Assembly (NCBI GenBank): GCA_039810885.1
Contig: JBDHXV010000003.1
Location: forward strand, 1-64,000
Reading direction: 5' to 3'
Length of the DNA: 64,000 nucleotides
DNA from: BJGO01 sp039810885
GTDB taxonomy: Bacteria > Bacteroidota > Bacteroidia > Chitinophagales > UBA10324
Positions 33,596 to 41,715 of this stretch are shown in pieces. The stretch's first letter is position 1; the number at the start of each line of letters is the position of its first letter. Below the pieces are notes generated by a model. That model searched no databases and was not told where the DNA came from. It saw only the letters and a list, made by a program, of their open reading frames with translations. The position numbers and the translations under genes are program-made.

Positions 33596-34614
33596 GCACA
33601 ACAACATTAACAGCTAAAGATTTTGCCACAGACCAGGATGTTCGTTGGTGTCCGGGGTGTGGAGATTACTCCATTTTAAAACAGGTTCACACTACACTTG
33701 CCGCAACAGGCTTAGCACGTGAAGATATTGTATTTATCAGTGGTATCGGATGCTCCTCGCGCTTTCCTTACTATACGGAAACCTTTGGTATGCACTCCAT
33801 TCACGGCCGCGCTACAGCTATTGCCTCAGGGTTGAAAGCCGCACGTCCCGAACTGAGTGTGTGGATTGTAACCGGTGATGGCGATAGCTTATCTATTGGA
33901 GGTAATCATACTATACATTTACTGCGTAGAAATTTCGATGTAAATATTCTGTTGTTTAACAATCAGATTTATGGATTAACAAAAGGACAATATTCGCCAA
34001 CCTCAGAAGAGAAAAAGATTACCAAATCTACACCTTACGGGAGTTTAGATCATCCGTTTAACCCGATTTCGTTAGCATTGGGTGCCGAAGCCACCTTTGT
34101 AGCCCGCAGTATGGATCGTGATCCGGCACATTTGCAGGCTATGTTAATGGCTGCTTACAAACATAAAGGGGCATCTTTCCTCGAGATTTATCAAAACTGT
34201 AACATCTTCAATGACGGCACTTTCGAAATTTTCACCGAGAAATCGTCTAAAAGGCAGGAGACCTTATTTATGACACAAGGGCAACCCTTACGGTTTGGTG
34301 AAAATGGAGAAAAGGGTATTCGCTTAGATGGAATGGTGCCACAAATTGTTACCATAGGAGAGCAATATAGTGCAGATGATTTAATGATACATGATGAAAT
34401 GAATATTAATAAGGCATGGATTCTAGCACAAATGTTCGATAATCCCTATAAGGAGAATCATTTGCCTCGACCCTTTGGCGTGTTTTATCGTGGTGAGCGT
34501 GCCTGCTATGAAGATATTATGAAAGCACAATTGGATGAGTTGACTACCAAGAAGGGTAAGGGCGATTTGGATAAACTACTTGCAGGGAACGAAGTTTGGG
34601 AAATACAGAATTAA
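33592..34614 (+). CDS. korB: 2-oxoacid:ferredoxin oxidoreductase, beta (TPP) subunit
   Basis: A 340-residue thiamine-diphosphate subunit. CPGCGDYSILK is near the N-terminus; ISGIGCSSRFP follows; the TPP/Mg motif is GDGDSLSIGGNHTIHLLRRN then NNQIYGLTKGQYSPTS. The cluster-binding cysteines of the separate beta subunit are limited to the CPGC and GCSS sites and QNCNIF. It pairs with KorA in one operon; the natural electron partner ferredoxin is not in the window. Confidence 0.93.
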   Translation: MSTTTLTAKDFATDQDVRWCPGCGDYSILKQVHTTLAATGLAREDIVFISGIGCSSRFPYYTETFGMHSIHGRATAIASGLKAARPELSVWIVTGDGDSLSIGGNHTIHLLRRNFDVNILLFNNQIYGLTKGQYSPTSEEKKITKSTPYGSLDHPFNPISLALGAEATFVARSMDRDPAHLQAMLMAAYKHKGASFLEIYQNCNIFNDGTFEIFTEKSSKRQETLFMTQGQPLRFGENGEKGIRLDGMVPQIVTIGEQYSADDLMIHDEMNINKAWILAQMFDNPYKENHLPRPFGVFYRGERACYEDIMKAQLDELTTKKGKGDLDKLLAGNEVWEIQN

Positions 34615-35037
34615 TTTAAGAGTAAGTTAAATTCATTTAGAAAACATAGAAATTGTATTGCTTCTTTATAGCAACAAGTTGAAGAATTTACTGTTCTTTA
34701 ATGCTTATGCATACTTATAGTACACGCTTTGACAAATAATTAATTCTTTAATTACAACCTCTGAAGAAGATGGTTATGAAAAGAGCAGATTTTAAAGAAT
34801 CAGAACTTAATACTGAAAGAAAAGCAAAAAAATAGAATACGGAGAGGCTGCGTAGCACTCATTTAGCTTGGGTTGAATACATTCACACAGGTATAGCAAG
34901 TTTACAAAGTCAAGCTAAGCCAATGCTTGAACATCATTTGTATAATGACAATTTTAAATACAAGTCCTGATGCGTTGGCTCGATTTCCGATACAACCAGC
35001 CTCTATTTTGCAATATCTTGGGCACTATAGATAAAAA
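34615..35037. other. Gap between korB and the LysE gene with a possible gene remnant
   Basis: About 420 AT-rich bases with no intact gene. The only protein-like stretch is a frame from 34770 to 34970 interrupted by one TAG (listed separately). No terminator with a long stem was found after korB, and no tRNA. Confidence 0.45.
34770..34970 (+). pseudogene. Possible broken small gene with one in-frame TAG
   Basis: From ATG 34770 the frame reads 21 codons to a TAG at 34833-34835, then 44 further codons in the same frame to TGA at 34970. The second part (LAWVEYIHTGIASLQSQAKP) has normal-looking amino-acid content. It could be a small gene inactivated by a stop, or chance. I do not recognise a family. 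Confidence 0.25.
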
Positions 35038-35670
35038 CTAGAACAATCCACGCTCCCAAAAGACCTTACAAATAAGGTCAATGCCGAAAAGAATCATCAC
35101 TACACCAGCGATACGATTTACCCAAAGCAGCAATTTCCTGTTGATGATGTGTTTGATTTTATTTGCGAGAAAGGCTTTCGCCATGTCGGAAAGGAATACA
35201 GTCCCCAGCACACCTACAAAGAAAAATGTTTGAGCATTTTGCTCCGATGAGAAATGAAGAGAGGCCCATCCGAGTGTGCTAACCCAAAAGAAGATAACAA
35301 AAGGATTAAGGGTGTTAATTAAAAAGCCTTTGAATACATAGTGATAGTAAGGCGATTTTTTCTTAAGATGCAAATCGGCAGCATGCATATCCGCTTTTTT
35401 CAAAAGATTAATTATACCGAAGCCCATTAATAGGAATCCGCCGCAGAAGCCCATCCATAATCGAAAAGAATTATCTTCAAAGTAAGAGCTTAGCCCGAGA
35501 TAGGCTAAGAAAATATACATGGTGTCGCTGAAAAGGGTGCCTACAGCAATGCTCAGCGCATGGTAAAATCCCTTGTTGATACTTGTTTCTATAACGGCAA
35601 AAAAAATCGGACCAACCGAGATCATCAGTACAAGACCGAGCAGCATCCCTTTATATAGGGCATCAATCAA
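35038..35670 (-). CDS. LysE/RhtB family amino-acid exporter
   Basis: A 210-residue inner-membrane protein with about six helices. The start region LLGLVLMISVGPIFFAVIETSINKGFYHALSIAVG carries the family's N-terminal SVGP motif, and NTLNPFVIFFWVSTLGWAS matches the second conserved NP block. The start is TTG, 8 bases inside the 3' end of the preceding GH3 gene, so translation is probably coupled. Family members export amino acids or derivatives by proton antiport. Pairing with a GH3-type synthetase suggests, as inference, that an acylated or conjugated amino acid is exported. Confidence 0.85.
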   Translation of the reverse strand: MIDALYKGMLLGLVLMISVGPIFFAVIETSINKGFYHALSIAVGTLFSDTMYIFLAYLGLSSYFEDNSFRLWMGFCGGFLLMGFGIINLLKKADMHAADLHLKKKSPYYHYVFKGFLINTLNPFVIFFWVSTLGWASLHFSSEQNAQTFFFVGVLGTVFLSDMAKAFLANKIKHIINRKLLLWVNRIAGVVMILFGIDLICKVFWERGLF

Positions 35671-37198
35671 GGAACTTTTTTTCTTTTAAAAATGAAAACC
35701 AATCGCGCATGCGTTCACCTTTCATTACACGTGGGAATTTTGCTTGCCCGCCGAGCTTTTGATAAATAGCCTGCCAATCATAGAAAGTTGAAACAGGAAG
35801 AACCGTGATAAGGATATCTTTTAAAGCCGAAATACGTTCGGTGGCATAATCATCATTAATTGCTTTCAGTTTATTATCTAATAGTTCTTTCAAGGTATCT
35901 GTTTGAATAGGATCATCGCAGCCGATAAACCAATGATGAGCGAACAGCGTATTGCTGGGGACACCACAAACAGTATATTCCCGTATGCTAATGTTTAGGG
36001 TTTGATTAAGATAGGAAATGCCCTGATTCATGTTTTCTACGCTGAGGTGTTCTCCGCATAGGCTGAGAAAGTGTTTCGTGCGTCCGGTAATGAAAAGTTC
36101 ATATTCATTGGTGTTGGCAAAACGAATGGTGTCGCCTAAAAGATAGCGCCAGGCTCCGGCACAGGTAGAGAGAAGTATGGCATAGTCGGTACACGAATCC
36201 ACTTCGCTTAAACTAATAGATTGCACACCATCGCGTATATTACCCTCTTCATCGAAGTGGTGGGCATCGAAAGGGATAAACTCAAAGTATATACCGTTTC
36301 GGGTTATTAAACGCATTGCCGTTGTCCCGGGTCGGCTTTGATAAGCAATAAATCCTTCGGATGCTAAATAAGTATCGATATAGGTTATGGGCCTGCCTAA
36401 TAATTTCTCAAACCCATTACGATAAGGTTCAAAAGCTACCCCTCCGTGAACAAAAGAAGTGAGGTTTGGCCAAACTTCATGAATATTTTTTACCTTATGA
36501 TAAGAAATGATACGTTCGAGCATAAGTTGATTCCATGCAGGAATGCCACAGATATGAGCAATATCCCAATCTCCGGCAGAAGCCGCAATTTCATCTAATT
36601 TTTTTTCCCAATCCTGCTCACGGGCAATTTTTCTTCCGGGTTTATAAAAGGCATGAAACCACGTGGGAATGTTCCCTGCACTGATGCCACTTAAATCTCC
36701 TTCATAATAACTGCCCTTGCGCTTTAGATTCGTGCTGCCACCCAGCATTAAGATTCCCTTCTCATAACTTTCTTCAGGGAAATTGAAGTTAGACATAGAC
36801 AGAATCTGCTTAAGGCTGGCAGTGCGTATGGCTTTTATCATGTCTTTCGTGATAGGCAACTTTTTGCTGGAGCTTTCAGCCGTACCGCTACTGAGGGCGA
36901 AGTATTTGACCATGCCCGGCCAGCATACATCAGGCTCGCCGATTAGACTGCGATACCACCAGTTCTTAAAGATGCTGTTGTAATCGAATAAAGGCACCTG
37001 TTGCTTAAAAGCAGTCTCAAAGTCTTTCGATTGCAAGATCTCTGTAAACCCATACTCCCTGCCGAATGCAGTAAACTCAGCTTTGGTGAGAAGCTTCTTC
37101 AGCATCTTCTTTTGATTGCGTGCCGGATGGTAGGGTTGCAGCTTTATCTCGCTGCGAGCTTCAACAAATTGTTTTAATAATTTACCAAGTAGGGGCAT
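35663..37198 (-). CDS. GH3 family acyl acid-amido synthetase-like protein A
   Basis: A 511-residue member of the GH3 group of adenylate-forming enzymes, which in plants couple jasmonate or auxin to amino acids. The ATP-binding P-loop-like region is SSGTAESSSKKLPITKDM; the middle motif is TYLASEGFIAYQSRP and the third is GAWRYLLGDTIRF. The C-terminal cap is complete (KLGGQAKFPRVMKGERMRDW). Substrates of bacterial GH3 proteins are mostly unknown. A LysE exporter gene overlaps its end, and a second GH3 gene lies 3 kb away on the other strand. Confidence 0.88.
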   Translation of the reverse strand: MPLLGKLLKQFVEARSEIKLQPYHPARNQKKMLKKLLTKAEFTAFGREYGFTEILQSKDFETAFKQQVPLFDYNSIFKNWWYRSLIGEPDVCWPGMVKYFALSSGTAESSSKKLPITKDMIKAIRTASLKQILSMSNFNFPEESYEKGILMLGGSTNLKRKGSYYEGDLSGISAGNIPTWFHAFYKPGRKIAREQDWEKKLDEIAASAGDWDIAHICGIPAWNQLMLERIISYHKVKNIHEVWPNLTSFVHGGVAFEPYRNGFEKLLGRPITYIDTYLASEGFIAYQSRPGTTAMRLITRNGIYFEFIPFDAHHFDEEGNIRDGVQSISLSEVDSCTDYAILLSTCAGAWRYLLGDTIRFANTNEYELFITGRTKHFLSLCGEHLSVENMNQGISYLNQTLNISIREYTVCGVPSNTLFAHHWFIGCDDPIQTDTLKELLDNKLKAINDDYATERISALKDILITVLPVSTFYDWQAIYQKLGGQAKFPRVMKGERMRDWFSFLKEKKFLD

Positions 37199-37284
37199 TC
37201 TGTAATAGTGTGTGCGGGTAAATATAAGATAGGGCGGGCGGGTAATTGATAAACTGTTTTTTAAAATTTTATATTTATACCGTT

Positions 37285-38691
37285 ATGAGAATAAAGTTTT
37301 GCGGCGCTGCTCAAACAGTAACGGGCAGCAGTCATCTAATTACAACCAATTCAGGGTTAACTATCTTATTAGATTGCGGGCTGTTTCAAGGTAAACAAGC
37401 CTATATTGACCAGTTAAATGCAGAATTATTATTTGACCCTAAAAAGATAGATTATCTGATTCTGTCACATGCACACATAGACCATTGCGGCCGCATTCCA
37501 CTATTGGTTAAGCAGGGCTTTAAAGGAAAAATATTTTGTACTTCGGCGACCAAAGATTTGTGTGAAATCATGTTATTGGATACGGCATATATACAAGAGA
37601 AGGATAACGAATGGCATAATGAACGTAGGAAACGTAAGGGAGAAGCCCCTTTGCCCCCGCTTTACAATGTGAAAGATGCCGAACGATGCATGAAATTCTT
37701 TTATACAGCAGAGTATGAAACAATTCATACAATCAATGATGAGGTTTCGTTTCAGTTCAGAGACGCCGGGCATATTTTAGGAAGCGCATCGGTTGTAGTG
37801 TTTATTAATGATAGAGGAAAGAAAACAACGATTGGCTTTACCGGAGACATCGGTCGCTGGGATCGCCCTATACTTAAAGACCCCGAGACGATGCAGGATG
37901 TTGACTACCTGATTACCGAGAGCACGTATGGCGGCAAGTCACATCAAAAAGCACCTGATGATGAACGAGAACTCGAAACACTTATCAAGCGAGTGTGTAT
38001 AGCTCAGAAGGGAAAAATTATTATTCCGGCATTCAGTGTAGGCCGCACTCAAGAGATCGTATATATGTTAGACAAGATGTGCACGCATCATCAAATGCCA
38101 CGAGTAAAAGTCTTTGTTGATAGTCCATTATCAACAAATGCCACCGAGATTTATCGTAATCATCCGGAGTGCTTTGATGATGAAATATTAAAAGAATTAA
38201 AATCTAACATTGATCCGTTTGGCTTTAACGGACTCACCTATATACAAGATGTGAATGAAAGCAAGCAATTGAATGTGTTGCGCGAACCATGCATCATTAT
38301 ATCTGCATCCGGTATGGCAGAAGCCGGACGCGTAGTTCACCACATTCGCAATAATATTGAGAATGAAAAGAACTCAATTCTTTTTGTAGGGTATTGTGCT
38401 GAAAATACTTTAGGAGCACGCATCAGAAAGCGGCCGGAGTTTGTAAAAATTTTTGGAGAAGAAAAGAGAGTTCGTGCTTCTATAGACATAATGGATAGCT
38501 TTAGTGCACATGCCGATCACGATGAAATTCTTCGATTTATCCATCCATTAGACAAAAACAGAATTAAAAAAATATTTATCGTACATGGAGAAAAGGAATC
38601 CCAAGAGGCTCTAAGCGCCGCATTATTGGCTAATGGTTACCACAGTACAGTGATCCCGTCGCTTGGAGAATCTGTTGAAATAGATTCCTGA
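37285..38691 (+). CDS. Metallo-beta-lactamase/beta-CASP ribonuclease (CPSF-like)
   Basis: A 468-residue zinc hydrolase. The MBL core has the HxHxDH motif LSHAHIDHCGRIP, a GHILGSASV strand and TGDIGRWDRPIL. The beta-CASP insert follows (residues about 190-390: ESTYGGKSHQ, IPAFSVGRTQEIVY, SASGMAEAGRVVHHIRN), and the end has the motif SFSAHADHDEILRF. Family members cleave RNA endo- or exonucleolytically. The start ATG 37285 is preferred over TTG 37246. It is divergent from GH3 A. Confidence 0.93.
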   Translation: MRIKFCGAAQTVTGSSHLITTNSGLTILLDCGLFQGKQAYIDQLNAELLFDPKKIDYLILSHAHIDHCGRIPLLVKQGFKGKIFCTSATKDLCEIMLLDTAYIQEKDNEWHNERRKRKGEAPLPPLYNVKDAERCMKFFYTAEYETIHTINDEVSFQFRDAGHILGSASVVVFINDRGKKTTIGFTGDIGRWDRPILKDPETMQDVDYLITESTYGGKSHQKAPDDERELETLIKRVCIAQKGKIIIPAFSVGRTQEIVYMLDKMCTHHQMPRVKVFVDSPLSTNATEIYRNHPECFDDEILKELKSNIDPFGFNGLTYIQDVNESKQLNVLREPCIIISASGMAEAGRVVHHIRNNIENEKNSILFVGYCAENTLGARIRKRPEFVKIFGEEKRVRASIDIMDSFSAHADHDEILRFIHPLDKNRIKKIFIVHGEKESQEALSAALLANGYHSTVIPSLGESVEIDS

Positions 38692-38703
38692 TAATTTTAC
38701 CCA

Positions 38704-40113
38704 ATGAGGAATTTTCTAATCATCTTAGTTATTGTACTGTGCAGCATCCAAGTTTCTGCACAGCGCAGCGCAATTAACGGCTCAATCACTAACCTGCCTT
38801 CGTCGAAGGTTTATTTACTGAAAGAGTTAGCATTTATGACAGATTGGCCCGTGATTGATTCTGCTATTGTTGACGGGCAAAGCCATTTTAAATTTATAGT
38901 CAAAAATGCCGAGCCTTTGGTATGTGCCCTACGATTTCAAGACAAAGTGCTGCGTATGTTCTTATCACCCGGAGATAGCATTATCCTTTCGCTGGACTAT
39001 AACGTATGGCCAAAATCAATAGTGTTTTCAGGAAAAGGTGGAAAGGAAAATACGTTCTATATGCGGTACCGCCTGAACCACACGGCTCCACTAACTCAAA
39101 ATATGCTTTACGGAGGTTATCCTCAAGGAATAGTATATGTAGCAGATACGTGTTATAGTAACGTTGCAAACGAATATCAAAAGGCATTTACTCAAGGAGA
39201 GGTGATCCCATACTTTGAGGCATATATGAGTCAATTGGCAATGTATCAGTCGGCAGTAAAAAAACTCATGTTTCCGATTTATCAAAAGTATGTGAAGCGC
39301 GAAGATAGTTTGCAAGCACGCATTGACACCTCTTATTTTTCTTTTTTAAAGAAGCTGCCCCTTGACGTTATGCCGTTGTATCAATCGGATGTGTATGCAC
39401 AATTTTTATACTGGTATTATAAGAATCGGGCATATGAGGCATTGGGTCAACCTCGTGTATTTGAAGATGACGAAGCCATATTAGCCAATCAATTTGATAT
39501 AGCACTTCACGAGTTAAATGGAATGCCACTTCAAATTCATAGCGCTACGGTTGTGAGTAAGATGTTATCGAAAAATTATATAACGAATGCAGGTAAGATG
39601 ATTGAGTACATGAAACAGCAAGGATTCTCTCCCGAAATTGTAATCCCGTTGGATAAACAATATCAACGTTGGGCACATTTGGCAGCGGGTGCTATGGCAC
39701 GCGATTTTAGCGCTGCAGACACCACGGGGAAAATGATTTCACTGAGCTCGCTCAAAGGAAAAATCGTGTATATCGATTTTTGGGCATCATGGTGTGGTCC
39801 TTGTCGCAAGGAGATGCCTTATTCCCGTGTACTTATTGACTCGTTTAAAAATCAGCCGGTTACTTTTTTATTTGTATCTATCGACACCGATAAAGAGAAT
39901 TGGAAACGAGCTATGAAGCAAGAAAAGTTGAACGGCATACATATTAATGACCCCAGAGGATGGCAGAGCTCTATTCTTAGAGATTACAACTTTTTCAGCA
40001 TTCCTCACTATATTTTGATTGACAAGGACGGTCGCATGATTACGGCAGATGCCCCAAGACCGAGCAGCGGAGCCTATATGTTGATTAAGGAATTGCTAAG
40101 TAAGAAAGAATAG
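38704..40113 (+). CDS. TlpA-like thioredoxin with N-terminal DUF4369 domain
   Basis: A 469-residue exported protein. A signal peptide ends near SAQ at residue 20. Residues 22-120 look like the DUF4369 beta-domain of Bacteroidota (INGSITNLPSSKVYLLKE). A helical middle follows, and residues 330-465 are a TlpA/AhpC thioredoxin fold with the active site FWASWCGPCRKE. It would reduce or oxidise disulfides in the periplasm. It starts 12 bases after the beta-CASP gene. Confidence 0.9.
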   Translation: MRNFLIILVIVLCSIQVSAQRSAINGSITNLPSSKVYLLKELAFMTDWPVIDSAIVDGQSHFKFIVKNAEPLVCALRFQDKVLRMFLSPGDSIILSLDYNVWPKSIVFSGKGGKENTFYMRYRLNHTAPLTQNMLYGGYPQGIVYVADTCYSNVANEYQKAFTQGEVIPYFEAYMSQLAMYQSAVKKLMFPIYQKYVKREDSLQARIDTSYFSFLKKLPLDVMPLYQSDVYAQFLYWYYKNRAYEALGQPRVFEDDEAILANQFDIALHELNGMPLQIHSATVVSKMLSKNYITNAGKMIEYMKQQGFSPEIVIPLDKQYQRWAHLAAGAMARDFSAADTTGKMISLSSLKGKIVYIDFWASWCGPCRKEMPYSRVLIDSFKNQPVTFLFVSIDTDKENWKRAMKQEKLNGIHINDPRGWQSSILRDYNFFSIPHYILIDKDGRMITADAPRPSSGAYMLIKELLSKKE

Positions 40114-40188
40114 AGCAAGCCTATTTTTTCTTATTACTTGAGCATTTAATTTTTGCAATAAAGCAGCATTAATGTAATTTGCTGCAAG

Positions 40189-41715
40189 ATGTATTACTAT
40201 ATAGGACCCATCATTACTTGGTTTTTAAAACAACGTGCAGGACAAATCCAAAGCATGATGGAAAACCCCATGGATACACAATGGGCCGTATTTCGATATT
40301 TACTACAACAAGCAGCACACACAGAGTGGGGAAAGTATTATGACTATAACAGCATTGAGTCGTATGAAGATTTTAAGAATCGGGTACCGGTTTTTGAATA
40401 CGAAACATTAAAACCATGGATAGATCGTAATATGCGGGGGGAACAAAATTTACTATGGCCATCGGCTATTAAATGGTTCTCCAAATCGAGTGGCACGACA
40501 TCGGATGTCAGTAAATTTATTCCGATGAGCGCCGAATCTATTCAAGATACACACTACAAAGCTTCTATTGACTTACTTTCTTGGTATTGCACCCAGTTTG
40601 AGTCAACAACTATTTTTGAAGGAAAAGGATTAATTCTTGGAGGCTCACATCAGGTCAATAAGTTCAATGAGCATTCTTCTTATGGTGATTTATCTGCAGT
40701 GTTGATACAGAACATGCCCTTCTTAGCACAGATATATCGTACCCCCGATTTATCTATTGCTCTCTTGGACGACTGGGAAGTGAAAATTGAACAATTGGCG
40801 CATAGCACAATGAAAGAGAGGGTAACCAATATCAGCGGAGTTCCTACTTGGACCCTAATGTTAATTAAGCGCTTGTATGAAATTAGCGGCAAGCAAAGAC
40901 TTAAAGAAATTTGGCCTTCGTTGGAATTGTATATTCATGGTGGAGTCAGTTTCACGCCTTATCGCCAACAGTTTGATAACTTATTTCAAGATCAGGGAAT
41001 ACGTTACTTGGAAACCTATAATGCATCAGAAGGATTCTTTGCCTTTCAGGCAGATTGGGATACTCCGGGCATGTTATTGCACTTAAACGCAGGTATCTTT
41101 TATGAATTTATTCCACAATGCGAGTGGGGTAAGGAGTATCCTAATACAGTGCAGCTAAGTGATGTTGTGGTAGATGAAAATTACGCTTTAGTAATTAGCA
41201 CGAATGGCGGGCTATGGCGTTATAAAGTCGGTGATACCATTCGTTTTACTTCCATTAAGCCTTTTAAGATAGAAGTGAGTGGGCGTGTGAAACAATTTAT
41301 TAATGCCTTTGGTGAAGAAGTAATTGTGGACAATACAGATAAGGCCATTGCAGAAACATGTAAGCTAACCGGGGCACGAGTTCTTGACTACACAGTAGCC
41401 CCTGTTTATCTTACTCTTAATGAACAGGGATGTCACGAGTGGCTCATTGAATTTGAGCGAGAGCCAACGAATATGGAGTCTTTTAGATATATTCTAGACG
41501 AGCAATTACGCAAGATTAATTCCGATTACGATGCAAAACGCTCTAAGGACATTGCCCTAAGTTTACCCATTATCCTTGCAGTCCCCAATCAAACATTTTA
41601 CAACTGGCTCAAATCAAAAGGAAAACTCGGCGGGCAACACAAGGTGCCCCGATTGAGCAATGACCGTAATTATATTGAAGACATTAAACGGTACGCGTTT
41701 AGTGAAGTGAGTTAA
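40189..41715 (+). CDS. GH3 family acyl acid-amido synthetase-like protein B
   Basis: A 508-residue paralog of the GH3 gene at 35663, same length and same blocks: KSSGTTSDVSKFIPMSAESI, ETYNASEGFFAFQ, GGLWRYKVGDTIRFT and the end KGKLGGQHKVPRLSNDR. The two differ widely in the acyl-binding middle, so substrates probably differ. No exporter is attached to this copy. It ends one base before the convergent tail-fibre gene. Confidence 0.88.
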   Translation: MYYYIGPIITWFLKQRAGQIQSMMENPMDTQWAVFRYLLQQAAHTEWGKYYDYNSIESYEDFKNRVPVFEYETLKPWIDRNMRGEQNLLWPSAIKWFSKSSGTTSDVSKFIPMSAESIQDTHYKASIDLLSWYCTQFESTTIFEGKGLILGGSHQVNKFNEHSSYGDLSAVLIQNMPFLAQIYRTPDLSIALLDDWEVKIEQLAHSTMKERVTNISGVPTWTLMLIKRLYEISGKQRLKEIWPSLELYIHGGVSFTPYRQQFDNLFQDQGIRYLETYNASEGFFAFQADWDTPGMLLHLNAGIFYEFIPQCEWGKEYPNTVQLSDVVVDENYALVISTNGGLWRYKVGDTIRFTSIKPFKIEVSGRVKQFINAFGEEVIVDNTDKAIAETCKLTGARVLDYTVAPVYLTLNEQGCHEWLIEFEREPTNMESFRYILDEQLRKINSDYDAKRSKDIALSLPIILAVPNQTFYNWLKSKGKLGGQHKVPRLSNDRNYIEDIKRYAFSEVS

